From positions 147,445 through 211,444 of the forward strand of contig NZ_FOBW01000009.1 in NCBI RefSeq assembly GCF_900109925.1: a stretch of 64,000 bases of DNA, written 5' to 3'. The stretch's first letter is position 1. Each line of letters opens with the position of its first letter. A model generated the notes under the pieces. That model made no database searches, was not told the origin of the DNA, and worked only from the letters and a program-made list of their open reading frames with translations. Source of the stretch: Mesobacillus persicus (GTDB lineage: Bacteria > Bacillota > Bacilli > Bacillales > Cytobacillaceae). Position numbers and translations under genes: made by a program. Shown piece after piece: positions 37,663 to 45,501 of the stretch.

Positions 37663-37953
37663 ATGTTAGAAAACAGATGGGGTAATTCCAACAGAGGTCG
37701 CGGCGGCCGTAATGATGATGATGTACTACAAAACACAGGACAAAATCAACCACAAAAAGCAGAGGTAAAGGCAGATAATAGTGGAGATGTCAAACAGGTT
37801 GTAAATGCTAAGCGCGGTGCTTTCGTCCTTCCAATCCAAATTGCACCTAAGTTTGCAATTGCTCTACCAGCCATCAATGCTGGTCTACAGTTACCAATCT
37901 TAAGTAGTTCAGGCGAAGTTGAATCTGAAATGGAATCTGATTCTAAACACTAA
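37663..37953 (+). CDS. Uncharacterised 96-residue protein, possible coat component
   Basis: Start ATG 37663 after AAAGGAGTG. The N-terminus is Gly/Arg/Asn/Asp rich (NSNRGRGGRNDDDVLQ), the middle is polar, and the C-terminal half is a hydrophobic run with regularly spaced Pro and Ala (RGAFVLPIQIAPKFAIALP, then AINAGLQLPIL), ending in an acidic Ser tail. The segmented low-complexity layout is common in spore coat and exosporium proteins, and cotZ follows directly, but no homology is established. Confidence 0.6.
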   Translation: MLENRWGNSNRGRGGRNDDDVLQNTGQNQPQKAEVKADNSGDVKQVVNAKRGAFVLPIQIAPKFAIALPAINAGLQLPILSSSGEVESEMESDSKH

Positions 37954-38134
37954 TGGTGTGATTTCAACCAGGCTGTTAACAGTAAATTAGCAGCCTGGTT
38001 TCTTTCCGCCAAGGAAGAGTTTTAAAATTAAAGCCCAATTTTAGCTAAAAAGGGCTTTTGTCCGACACCCAAATGCCCTTTCTTAAATATGTTATTAGTG
38101 TAAAGAACCAATAAAGAAAAGGAGGCCAAAAATT

Positions 38135-38623
38135 ATGGGTTGTGGAAAAAAAACCGGACACACAACAGGCTGTGTATGTGATGTAGTCCGTGCGATATTA
38201 GATATCCAGGATAATGTTCAAGAAGATGATTGTACTTGCGGGTCAAACTGCTTTATGGAGCCATTAGGTGCTATTCGCCCTGAAATGAAGAAGAATAAGG
38301 TGAACACACGAGTATTTGTCTTAAAGAATGCAGATGGAACACCATTTCATGCTTTCTTCAAAGGGTGCGGTGACGCTTGTGTATCCATTTACTTCCGTGT
38401 TGAAGACGTATTTGACAACTGCTGTGCAACTCTTAGAGTACTGAAGCCACTAGGAGAAGATAAATACCCAGTTGATTTAGCTGGTAAAGACAGTTGTTGC
38501 ATTGATTTAAACAAAGTATGCAAGGTTGAAGATTTTGAGGCAACAAATGATTGTGTAACTGTTGATCTTTCATGCTTCTGCGCTATCCAGTGCATTGAAG
38601 ATGTAAACCTTGATCTTTGCTAA
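38135..38623 (+). CDS. cotZ: CotY/CotZ-family cysteine-rich spore coat protein
   Basis: A 162-residue spore crust or exosporium structural protein that self-assembles by disulfides. AAAGGAGG precedes ATG 38135. The sequence carries about 18 cysteines in the CotY/CotZ pattern: MGCGKKTGHTTGCVCDVVRA at the start, DCTCGSNCF, GCGDACVSIYFRVEDVFDNC and a C-terminal CFCAIQCIED. Only one paralogue is present here, whereas B. subtilis has cotY and cotZ plus cotV, cotW and cotX. It cannot be assigned to CotY versus CotZ/ExsY from sequence alone. Confidence 0.9.
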   Translation: MGCGKKTGHTTGCVCDVVRAILDIQDNVQEDDCTCGSNCFMEPLGAIRPEMKKNKVNTRVFVLKNADGTPFHAFFKGCGDACVSIYFRVEDVFDNCCATLRVLKPLGEDKYPVDLAGKDSCCIDLNKVCKVEDFEATNDCVTVDLSCFCAIQCIEDVNLDLC

Positions 38624-38639
38624 ATGATGAAGCTAAAAG

Positions 38640-38685
38640 ATCCCCCTATAGTAGGCAGGAAAATCTGCCCTATAGGGGGATTTTT
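38640..38685 (+). terminator. Terminator of cotZ
   Basis: ATCCCCCTATAG (38640-38651) pairs perfectly with CTATAGGGGGAT (38670-38681); an inner GGCAG/CTGCC helix sits in the loop; five Ts follow. Confidence 0.9.
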
Positions 38686-38689
38686 CAAT

Positions 38690-38720
38690 AATATAAGAAA
38701 GCCTAGCCTGTTAGGCTAGG
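38690..38720 (-). terminator. Terminator of cotO
   Basis: CCTAGCCT (38702-38709) / AGGCTAGG (38713-38720) over a 3-base loop; on the minus strand the stem is followed by a T-rich stretch (CTTTCTTATATT). Confidence 0.7.
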
Positions 38721-38736
38721 GAAAATAGTCAATTGG

Positions 38737-39270
38737 TTAATGGAAACCAAGCATCCTAATCTCAAGAATCTCACTTTTATCGATTGTAACATTTGTTTTA
38801 TTAGGAAGTGTAATTTCTACTTGGTGTTCTAAGTTCTTTAGGAACACACCTGTATAGGTTGTTTGTTCTGTGAAATATAGGCATGAAACTGGTGCTAGCT
38901 GTTCAGGGAAATTCTCTAGGTAGATTATTTTCTCACTGATTGACATCTCTTTGAAATTTTTCACCCTTTGGAATGAATACTTCCTTTTTCTACTCGTATC
39001 AAAGGGGGTTAAATCAGCTTCGGCTTCCTCTAGGAAATCCTCTTGAACAGTAACCGTTTCACTAAATTTTTCTTCTCCAATACTTGAATCAGTTACTGTT
39101 TTGAGGACATTTTCGTTCAACTCATTAGCCATTAAGCTTTTATCTTTCTTTATTTTCTTCGATGATTCTTCACGAGTGGAATACCTATATTGCATGACAA
39201 CATCCGGAAATTTTGTGATTGGTTGGCTTATATATAGTACCGGTTTATGCTTTACTTTCCTACTAGACAA
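38737..39270 (-). CDS. cotO: Spore coat protein CotO
   Basis: A 177-residue outer-coat morphogenetic protein of the CotO family. Start TTG 39270 (MSSRKVKHKPVLYISQP) lies 6 bases after GGGAGGG on the minus strand. Family hallmarks are the N-terminal PVLYISQPITKFPDVVMQYR and the C-terminal domain MSISEKIIYLENFPEQLAPV to EILEIRMLGF. The middle is a Lys/Glu-rich variable linker. In B. subtilis cotO follows fabI directly; here it is reversed and lies after cotZ, indicating local rearrangement. Confidence 0.9.
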   Translation of the reverse strand: MSSRKVKHKPVLYISQPITKFPDVVMQYRYSTREESSKKIKKDKSLMANELNENVLKTVTDSSIGEEKFSETVTVQEDFLEEAEADLTPFDTSRKRKYSFQRVKNFKEMSISEKIIYLENFPEQLAPVSCLYFTEQTTYTGVFLKNLEHQVEITLPNKTNVTIDKSEILEIRMLGFH

Positions 39271-39331
39271 AAAGATCCCTCCCAATTTGGTATCAGTTTA
39301 ATTTATGCACTATTGTAAAAGGAGTGAAAAT

Positions 39332-39679
39332 ATGTTTTTGGGTTTTGGTCTAGAGTCCATTATAATTCTTGGCTTAGCTTCTTTTAGATTAACAAGGCTA
39401 ATTGTGTTTGATAAAATTACAGAATTTATTCGGGCTCCTTTTTTTGACGAAATGGTTGATGGAGAGGAAGTATACCTTGTGGTTAAACCAAACGGCATCC
39501 GGAGGTGGGTGGGTGAATTATTAAATTGTTATTGGTGTACAGGAATATGGGTTAGTGCCGCACTATTTATTAGCTATTTTTATTTACCGGTCCTACTTAC
39601 CCCGGTCATTTTAATTTTTGCAATTGCAGCAATAGCAAGCATCATCGAAACGATCATAAGCACATGGTTAGGTGAATGA
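39332..39679 (+). CDS. yjcA: YjcA-like DUF1360 sporulation membrane protein
   Basis: A 115-residue membrane protein, start ATG 39332 after AAAGGAGTG. Layout: first hydrophobic segment (about 3-22), a DUF1360-type cytoplasmic stretch with RLTRLIVFDKITEFIRAPFF, the conserved GELLNCYWCTGIWVSAALF motif with two cysteines, then one or two further helices ending ETIISTWLGE. B. subtilis YjcA is a sporulation protein in the same place after the cot cluster. Molecular function unknown. Confidence 0.85.
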   Translation: MFLGFGLESIIILGLASFRLTRLIVFDKITEFIRAPFFDEMVDGEEVYLVVKPNGIRRWVGELLNCYWCTGIWVSAALFISYFYLPVLLTPVILIFAIAAIASIIETIISTWLGE

Positions 39680-39741
39680 ACAAGCAACAAAAACCCTCTC
39701 GCATATAATGAAGAAACTTAGTTTGAAAGGAGTCGTTTTTA

Positions 39742-39861
39742 TTGAATAAACAGAAAAGGCAACAAACAGATGAGATAAAGGATAAGCGAAGAAAAGGCTG
39801 TGGGTGTGGTTCTTCTAAAAGAAAAAAACAAATAACCAGAAGAAGAAAGCTGTCTCAATAA
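39742..39861 (+). CDS. Very small basic Cys-containing protein, 39 residues
   Basis: Start TTG 39742 follows AAAGGAG by 9-10 bases; the frame begins MNKQKRQQTDEIKDKRR and then has KGCGCGSSKRKKQ before ending KLSQ. Nearly half the residues are Lys or Arg and two Cys are held in G-C-G-C-G. The stop codon lies within the loop of the terminator, as expected for a compact transcript. No family recognised. The strong ribosome site and location between yjcA and the spoVA cluster suggest a small spore protein; this is inference. Confidence 0.55.
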   Translation: MNKQKRQQTDEIKDKRRKGCGCGSSKRKKQITRRRKLSQ

Positions 39862-39876
39862 GGGGCAGTTTTTTTA
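39850..39876 (+). terminator. Terminator overlapping the end of the 39-residue gene
   Basis: CTGTCTC (39850-39856) pairs with GGGGCAG (39862-39868) with two wobble pairs over AATAA; a run of seven Ts follows. Confidence 0.75.
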
Positions 39877-39975
39877 CTTGTATAAAATTGGAAGAAGAGC
39901 TCGATTCATAAATTCGAGAAAGAAGTGGAAAATAACAATATTGAAATCGAATTGATACATAGTGAGGGATTGGTT

Positions 39976-40464
39976 ATGAATCAAATAGGAAAAAGTGCAA
40001 TGTTCAGTATGGTAATGGTCATTAGCCTATTGTTAACAGGTTGTAACTTGGGCAATACATCTGAAGACAGCCGGAAGTCAATGATTCAATCCGTCAATCC
40101 AGACCCGACTGCGATTGAAGACCAGAAGGGAAAAAATTATAAGTTAGCGGAGAAAGTGAAAAAGGATGTTAGATCGGTACCAGCTATTTATGACGTGGCT
40201 GTGCTTAAAGGGGAAGAGGAAGTACTGGTTGCTTATAAGGTGAAACATATGCAACGCATGCATATGAAAAGAATTGAGAAAGAAATCAAGCAAAAATTGG
40301 AGAAAAATTATCCAAAGGAGAATTTTATTGTTTCAAGTGATTATAAAATTTTTATAGAGGTTCTTGAACTAAAGGAAAAGATCAGGGACGATAACAACTT
40401 TTCTAAAGAAAAAGCTGAAGAAAGGCTCCAGAAAATAATTAAATTTCAACAAGAACTTACATAG
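39976..40464 (+). CDS. YhcN/YlaJ-type sporulation lipoprotein
   Basis: A 162-residue lipoprotein: signal peptide MNQIGKSAMFSMVMVISLLL followed by the lipobox LTGC with Cys 23. ATG 39976 is preferred over an upstream frame because it yields the signal peptide. The mature part contains KLAEKVKKDVRSVPAIYDVAV and VLVAYKVKHMQRMHMKRIEK, the layout of the YhcN/YlaJ spore-lipoprotein family. It lies 14 bases before spoVAC. A lipoprotein of this family ahead of spoVAC-AD-AE is the mark of the second (spoVA2) type of DPA-channel operon. Confidence 0.75.
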   Translation: MNQIGKSAMFSMVMVISLLLTGCNLGNTSEDSRKSMIQSVNPDPTAIEDQKGKNYKLAEKVKKDVRSVPAIYDVAVLKGEEEVLVAYKVKHMQRMHMKRIEKEIKQKLEKNYPKENFIVSSDYKIFIEVLELKEKIRDDNNFSKEKAEERLQKIIKFQQELT

Positions 40465-40478
40465 AAAGGAGATGCAGT

Positions 40479-40949
40479 ATGGCTAGTAAAAACAAAAGTC
40501 CCGAGCAAAAGCAGTACGAGAAACTCGAGCAAAAACATGAGTTAAAAAGGCCAGTCCTCCAAAACTGCGTTAAAGCTTTCTTTGTAGGGGGGACGATTTG
40601 TTTGATTGGACAGGCTATCACCTATTTCTATATCTACTTTTTCCATTTTACAGAGCAGACAGCAGGAAACCCAACAGTTGCAACAATGATATTCATCGCC
40701 ATGCTTCTGACTGGTTTCGGTGTATATGATCGCATCGGACAGTTTGCTGGGGCTGGTAGTGCCGTACCTATCACTGGTTTTGGTAACTCAGTTATTTCCG
40801 CTGCCATTGAGCACCGAACGGAGGGATTTGTACTGGGTGTTGGTGGAAATATGTTTAAGCTTGCTGGATCTGTTATTTTATTTGGTGTTTTTTCCGCGTT
40901 CGTTGTCGCGTTAATCAAAACCTTACTCCAGATATGGGGGGTTATCTAA
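40479..40949 (+). CDS. spoVAC: Stage V sporulation protein AC
   Basis: Membrane component of the spore inner-membrane Ca-DPA channel, reported to behave as a mechanosensitive channel. 156 residues. A charged N-terminal tail of 35 residues (KSPEQKQYEKLEQKHELKRP) precedes four hydrophobic segments. Conserved stretches are GGTICLIGQAITYFYIYFF and GAGSAVPITGFGNSVISAAI, the latter shared with SpoVAE. Ribosome site AAAGGAGATG at 40467-40476. Tightly linked to spoVAD. Confidence 0.93.
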   Translation: MASKNKSPEQKQYEKLEQKHELKRPVLQNCVKAFFVGGTICLIGQAITYFYIYFFHFTEQTAGNPTVATMIFIAMLLTGFGVYDRIGQFAGAGSAVPITGFGNSVISAAIEHRTEGFVLGVGGNMFKLAGSVILFGVFSAFVVALIKTLLQIWGVI

Positions 40950-40976
40950 TGCGGATAAGAGAGGAGGCTACCGTAA

Positions 40977-41993
40977 ATGTTGAAGGGTAAGCAATCGTGG
41001 GTTTTTCCAACTAAACCGGTAATCGAGTCATCAAGCGCAGTGGGAGGACCTTATGAAGCCAAAGGCAAACTGGCTTCTGATTTTGATATTCTTCATGATG
41101 ATTTGTGGATGGGTAAAGATTCATATGAAAAGGCCCATACACTTCTTATTGAAGAGGCCATTGAGACAGCTATTCAAAAAGCAGAATTAACGAAAGAAGA
41201 TATGAATTTTATGTTTGCTGGAGACCTAGTTAATCAAATAACACCTTCTAGCTTTGCTGCAAGAACATTAGCAATTCCATACTTTGGGTTGTTTGGAGCA
41301 TGTTCAACATCGATGGAGGGATTGGCTTTAGCTTCCTTTCTTGTTGATAAGCAGGGAGCAAAGAAAGTGGTTACTGGGGCTTCAAGTCATAATGCTGCTA
41401 TAGAGAAGCAATTTCGCTATCCTACAGAATATGGTAGTCAGAAGCCACCAACGGCCCAATGGACGGTTACTGGAGCAGGGGCAGCAGTCCTAAGTGATAA
41501 TGCCGATAAAGCCGGAAAGCTTGTAACCACTTCGGCTACAATTGGTAAAGTGATGGATATGGGGTTATCTGATCCATTTAATATGGGAGGAGCAATGGCA
41601 CCAGCAGCTGCAGAAACAATTATTGCTCATTTTAAAGACATGCAACTTGACCCATCCTATTACGATTTAATTGTTACTGGTGACTTAGCTAAGATTGGTC
41701 AGCCAGTTACTTTAGACCTTTTGCATAAAGAAGGTTTAAAAATTGATAGTCAGAAGTTTAAGGATTGTGGCCTTATGATATATCAAGAAAATCAAGAAGT
41801 TCAGGCAGGGGGAAGCGGTGCAGGTTGTTCGGCAGCTGTTCTATACGGTCATCTTTTAAACGAAATGAGAAAAGGAACATATCAAAGAATTCTTCTTGTT
41901 GCAACTGGGGCTTTATTATCGCCACTTAGTTTCCAACAAAAGGAAAGTATTCCTTGTATCGCTCATGCTGTATCAATTGAAGTTCACCCCTGA
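40977..41993 (+). CDS. spoVAD: Stage V sporulation protein AD
   Basis: Soluble thiolase/KAS-III-fold protein on the outer face of the inner spore membrane that binds Ca-DPA. 338 residues from ATG 40977 after GAGGAGG. Motifs: WVFPTKPVIESSSAVGGPYE, the Cys-containing GLFGACSTSMEGLALASFL and TASWT-like QKPPTAQWTVTGAGAAVL. Closely linked to spoVAC (27-base gap) and spoVAE. The cassette lacks spoVAA, AB, AEA and AF, so it is not the classical spoVA operon. Confidence 0.95.
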   Translation: MLKGKQSWVFPTKPVIESSSAVGGPYEAKGKLASDFDILHDDLWMGKDSYEKAHTLLIEEAIETAIQKAELTKEDMNFMFAGDLVNQITPSSFAARTLAIPYFGLFGACSTSMEGLALASFLVDKQGAKKVVTGASSHNAAIEKQFRYPTEYGSQKPPTAQWTVTGAGAAVLSDNADKAGKLVTTSATIGKVMDMGLSDPFNMGGAMAPAAAETIIAHFKDMQLDPSYYDLIVTGDLAKIGQPVTLDLLHKEGLKIDSQKFKDCGLMIYQENQEVQAGGSGAGCSAAVLYGHLLNEMRKGTYQRILLVATGALLSPLSFQQKESIPCIAHAVSIEVHP

Positions 41994-42036
41994 TTTTCAA
42001 AGGTTTTAGTTATAAAAGTAAAGGAGGGGTTTTGTC

Positions 42037-42393
42037 TTGCTACCAATGTTCTTTTGGGCTTTTGTTGTAGGAGGATTGATCTGTGTAATCGGGCAAATCA
42101 TGTTTGATGTTCTAAAGTTAACACCCGGTCACACCATGAGCACCTTAGTTGTTGTAGGAGCAATTCTTGGTGGTTTCGGCGTGTATGACCCACTCATCGA
42201 TTTTGCTGGTGCTGGGGCAACAATTCCAATTACAAGCTTTGGAAACTCTCTTGTTAATGGGGCATTACAGGAAGCAGAACAGCACGGCTTAGTCGGTGTT
42301 CTTACGGGAATGTTTGAGATCACCAGCTCAGGTATTTCAGCTGCAGTGGTGTTTGGCTTTATCGGTGCATTATTATTTAAACCAAAAGGGTAA
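42037..42393 (+). CDS. spoVAE: Stage V sporulation protein AE (AEB type)
   Basis: A 118-residue multi-pass membrane protein related to SpoVAC. Start TTG 42037 (MLPMFFWAFVVGGLICVIGQ) lies 7 bases after AAGGAGGGG; the next in-frame ATG is at 42046. The conserved GFGVYDPLIDFAGAGATIP and ITSFGNSLVNGAL motifs parallel those of SpoVAC (GAGSAVPITGFGNSV), consistent with an ancient duplication. Final gene of the lipoprotein-spoVAC-AD-AE cassette. Confidence 0.92.
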   Translation: MLPMFFWAFVVGGLICVIGQIMFDVLKLTPGHTMSTLVVVGAILGGFGVYDPLIDFAGAGATIPITSFGNSLVNGALQEAEQHGLVGVLTGMFEITSSGISAAVVFGFIGALLFKPKG

Positions 42394-42488
42394 AAAAACA
42401 ATTTTGCCAAGCTAGGGGGCTCGCCCATACACTCTTAGACCATTTCACATATATTGTTATTGACTAACAGTAAAGTGAGGTGAGTGAA

Positions 42489-42620
42489 ATGGGCTTTGGT
42501 TGCGGCTACGGTGGCTATGGCTACGGCGGCGCTGGCGCTGGTTATTACGGAGGATCAACCTTCGTACTGATCGTTGTATTGTTCATCTTGTTAATTATTG
42601 TAGGCGCTAGTTGGTATTAA
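42489..42620 (+). CDS. yjcZ: YjcZ family sporulation protein, 43 residues
   Basis: A very short gene: ATG 42489, AGGTGA upstream. The first 22 residues are almost only Gly, Tyr and Ala ([20 protein letters not shown]), followed by one hydrophobic helix ([16 protein letters not shown]) and ending ASWY. This Gly/Tyr head plus [15 protein letters not shown] tail is the hallmark of the YjcZ/SscA family of small spore assembly proteins. In B. subtilis yjcZ lies between yjcA and spoVIF, as here, though both gaps have been enlarged. Own terminator downstream. Confidence 0.88.
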   Translation: MGFGCGYGGYGYGGAGAGYYGGSTFVLIVVLFILLIIVGASWY

Positions 42621-42638
42621 TGTGAGGCCTATGATAGT

Positions 42639-42671
42639 AAAACCGTTCTAATCGAAGAACGGTTTTTTTTT
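42639..42671 (+). terminator. Terminator of yjcZ
   Basis: AAAACCGTTCT (42639-42649) pairs with AGAACGGTTTT (42656-42666) over 6 bases, then Ts. Beyond it, 42684-42790 resembles a decayed element A (AAGGCTGTTG, GAAAGCTATTTAGTGTGCTC); no gene is seen before the fadD promoter. Confidence 0.87.
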
Positions 42672-42869
42672 ACGCTGTTTTCATAAGGCTGTTGTTATTT
42701 TACGTAGAGAAAGCTATTTAGTGTGCTCTACTGTGTTTCCAGTCTTTTTCTGATCCCTAAACTTTGTTTCAATGAAATTTTTGCACAGTGACCTCTTTAA
42801 GTCTCTAAAAGCAATTATGTTTGGAAATTTTTTTATAGAAATTAGTTATTAGAATCTTTAGAATAATGG

Positions 42870-42928
42870 TTGAATATTTCAGATAATCAAGTATACTAAA
42901 ATATATATGCATACCAACTGGTTAGTTA
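42870..42928 (+). promoter_or_regulatory. Promoter and TetR-type operator upstream of the acyl-CoA synthetase
   Basis: TTGAAT (42870-42875), 16 bases, TATACT (42892-42897). Just downstream is ATACCAACTGGTTAGTTA (42911-42928), whose core ATACCAACTGGTyAGT recurs at 45502-45519. The motif has the ATAC-YR-AC-YR-GT-YR-GT form of an imperfect palindrome typical of TetR-family operators. Repression by the TetR protein encoded at 44889 is inferred. Confidence 0.7.
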
Positions 42929-43057
42929 ACAACTCAGAAGAATCCTTTAGGATGACAACCGAAAATGTAAGCGTGTACATAGTAAGGCGGATGAATGGTA
43001 CCTATGCTATGTGGAGCACAGCACAAAGAAGGTCCAAAAAATAGGAGGGAATTACAC

Positions 43058-44668
43058 ATGAGCGAAAGAAAATGGCTTGACCTTTACCCCGAAACAGTTG
43101 CCAAGGAACTGGAGTTACCAAACCAATCTCTTCCAGAAATGCTTCAAGAAACGGCAAAAAATTATCCTGATAATAATGCATTATCCTTTTTTGGTAGGAA
43201 GTTAACTTATCGTGAACTCAATGGGGCTGTTACCGGGTTCGCTGCAGCTCTTCAGTCAAATGGAGTTCAAAAAGGTGACAGAGTGGCTATTATGCTTCCG
43301 AACTGCCCTCAGTATGTTATTTCTTATTATGGGATTCTATCAACTGGTGGAATTGTAACTCAGATTAACCCTATGCTTGTAGAACGTGAGCTAGATCATA
43401 TTCTAAATGATTCTGGTACAGAGACAATCATTGTGTTAGATGCCCTCTATCAAAAAGTGAAAAATGTTCAACCAAATACAAACCTAAAAAAGGTGATTGT
43501 AGTTAGTCTTCAACCTTCTGAACAAAATTTTGGTGCGGATTATACATTCGAAAGTTTTATGGCTAGTGCGAAACAACCGTTTACCCCAGTAGAACTTGAG
43601 CCTGAACATGATATTGCTATCCTACAATATACTGGAGGGACGACAGGGCGCTCAAAAGGAGCGATGCTAACACATCGTAATATCCTTGCCAATGTTCTTC
43701 AATCATATGAATTTTTCAAGGATGAAATGAACGTTGGTCAAGAAAAATGTTTAACAGTTATTCCACTCTTCCATGTATTCGGCATGACTTCTTGTATGAA
43801 CCTTTCTATCTACACAGCCGCTGAATCTGTCATGTTACCTAGGTTTGATTTGGAAGAAGTGCTGAATACAATTAAGCAAGAACAACCAAGCATTTTCCCA
43901 GGTGTTCCTACTATGTATGTTGCGATTACCAATCATCCAAATGCTGAGCAGTATGGGATTGATAGTATTCGTACGTGTAACAGTGGGAGTGCACCGATGC
44001 CGGTTGAATTAATGAAAGAATTCGAAGGGAAAACCGGTTCGAAAATTCTAGAAGGTTATGGGTTATCAGAAGCTTCCCCAACTACCCATTGTAATCCACA
44101 TTTTGCGGATAGGAAACCAGGTAGTGTTGGGATTGGGTTCCCTTCTACAGATTATAAAATAGTTGACCTTGCTGATGGTGAAAACGAAGTTCCAGTTGGT
44201 GAACTTGGTGAAATTATCATTAAGGGACCACAGGTTATGAAAGGATACTGGAACTTGCCGGAAGAAACCGCGATGACTTTGAGAAATGGCTGGCTTCATA
44301 CTGGTGACATTGGTAGGGTAGATGAACAGGGGTATCTTTACATTGTTGACCGGAAAAAGGATATGATTATTGCTAGTGGCTATAATATTTATCCTCGCGA
44401 TGTAGAAGAGGTACTTTATGAACATCCTGCTGTTCAAGAAGCCGTGGTTATCGGCGTACCAGACCCTTATCGAGGTGAAACGGTTAAGGCTGTTATTGTT
44501 CAAAAGGCCGGGAAATCCGCTACAGAAGAGGAAATTATTAAATATTGCCGAGAGAACATGGCTGCTTATCGAGTACCATCAATTGTTGAGTTCCGTGAAG
44601 AACTACCAAAAACTGCTGTAGGAAAAATCTTGCGTAGGGCATTAAGGGACGAAGTGAGAAATAAATAG
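43058..44668 (+). CDS. Long-chain fatty-acid-CoA ligase (acyl-CoA synthetase)
   Basis: Activates fatty acids to acyl-CoA through an acyl-adenylate. 536 residues from ATG 43058 (MSERKWLDLYPE) after GGAGGG; an upstream frame to 42995 lacks a ribosome site. ANL-superfamily motifs: P-loop LQYTGGTTGRSKGAMLTH (about residues 190-207), the GYGLSEASPTTHCNP A5 region, GWLHTGDIGRVDEQGYLYIV with the hinge DRKKDMIIASGYNIYP, and the C-terminal catalytic Lys in TAVGKILRRALR. A medium-chain or other acid substrate is possible. First gene of the acyl-CoA island. Confidence 0.9.
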   Translation: MSERKWLDLYPETVAKELELPNQSLPEMLQETAKNYPDNNALSFFGRKLTYRELNGAVTGFAAALQSNGVQKGDRVAIMLPNCPQYVISYYGILSTGGIVTQINPMLVERELDHILNDSGTETIIVLDALYQKVKNVQPNTNLKKVIVVSLQPSEQNFGADYTFESFMASAKQPFTPVELEPEHDIAILQYTGGTTGRSKGAMLTHRNILANVLQSYEFFKDEMNVGQEKCLTVIPLFHVFGMTSCMNLSIYTAAESVMLPRFDLEEVLNTIKQEQPSIFPGVPTMYVAITNHPNAEQYGIDSIRTCNSGSAPMPVELMKEFEGKTGSKILEGYGLSEASPTTHCNPHFADRKPGSVGIGFPSTDYKIVDLADGENEVPVGELGEIIIKGPQVMKGYWNLPEETAMTLRNGWLHTGDIGRVDEQGYLYIVDRKKDMIIASGYNIYPRDVEEVLYEHPAVQEAVVIGVPDPYRGETVKAVIVQKAGKSATEEEIIKYCRENMAAYRVPSIVEFREELPKTAVGKILRRALRDEVRNK

Positions 44669-44701
44669 GCAGCACGTAGCTGGAATACCATTTTAGGTTT
44701 T

Positions 44702-44755
44702 GGTTCTGTTTAGGATGTTGTTGATTACAAAATCAACATAATTGCTTAACAGAGC
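44702..44755. repeat. Minimal element C copy forming a long hairpin
   Basis: GGTTCTGTTTAGGATG-type left arm and CATAATTGCTTAACAGAGC right arm are imperfect inverted copies, meeting at GTTGATT-acaa-AATCAAC. The right arm read backwards (GCTCTGTTAAGCAATTATG) resembles the left end of the element at 10709. It lies 33 bases after the acyl-CoA synthetase stop; no T tract, so termination is doubtful. Confidence 0.55.
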
Positions 44756-44888
44756 ATAGATTATATACTTTTCCAAATAAATGAACATTTTGTTTCAAAA
44801 TGGAGAAATTAAGAGTTCACCTAGGATTCGGCGAATGCTGTTGTGGTATAATGCTTTCAGAAAACAGAAAGATTGTGGGGCTGTAAGA

Positions 44889-45455
44889 GTGAAAGAGAAA
44901 ATAACAGAACAAAGCATTCGCCTTTTCGAGAAAAAAGGTTTTAGTGAGACCTCTATACAGGATATTGTAGATTCTTTGGGGGTCACGAAAGGTACATTTT
45001 ATTATTATTTTTCGAGTAAAGAAGAATTACTGATGGATATCCACTATAAATATATAAAGAACCTAGTGGAAAATCAGGAAAAAATTCTTCATAATGATAA
45101 AAATAATTGTAAAGCCAAACTGTCTGAAATCGTGCACATGCTCATAGGGAATATTGATATCCAAGGACAAAGTGCAAAAATCTTCTTCCGAGAAATGAAA
45201 AATTTAAAGCCTGAGCATCTTGAAAAAATTATTCCGCTGCGTGATCAGTTCCGGATCAATATTGAGGAATTAATCAAAAAGGGAATCGAGAAGGGAGAGT
45301 TTAAGAATCATTTAAACGCCCCTATCATAGCCCTGGGGATTCTTGGAGTAACGAATTGGAGTTATCAATGGTTTAAAACGGGTGGGAGTATGTCTGCTAA
45401 GGAAGTATCTGATATGTTTGTAGACATGATCCTAAACGGTATTGCTGGTCACTAA
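44889..45455 (+). CDS. TetR/AcrR-family regulator of the acyl-CoA island
   Basis: A 188-residue repressor-type protein. GTG 44889 (MKEKITEQSIRLFEKKGFSE) places the start about ten residues before helix 1, as usual for TetR proteins; the frame extends upstream but those starts lack support. The helix-turn-helix reads SIQDIVDSLGVTKGTFYYYF (about residues 24-43) followed by SSKEELL. The C-terminal ligand domain is of the size found in fatty-acid regulators such as FadR/YsiA, and acyl-CoA is the likely effector by context. Two matching operator-like sites flank the gene. Confidence 0.85.
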   Translation: MKEKITEQSIRLFEKKGFSETSIQDIVDSLGVTKGTFYYYFSSKEELLMDIHYKYIKNLVENQEKILHNDKNNCKAKLSEIVHMLIGNIDIQGQSAKIFFREMKNLKPEHLEKIIPLRDQFRINIEELIKKGIEKGEFKNHLNAPIIALGILGVTNWSYQWFKTGGSMSAKEVSDMFVDMILNGIAGH

Positions 45456-45501
45456 AGTGAGTCGGAAGAAGGGCCTTCTTCCGCTTACTTATAACACGAA
45501 C

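Noticed and set aside
39882..39925. Sigma-G promoter for the spoVA cassette
   Set aside because: A GTATA and a CATAAAT are present but their spacing is about 22 bases and the -10 is a poor match.
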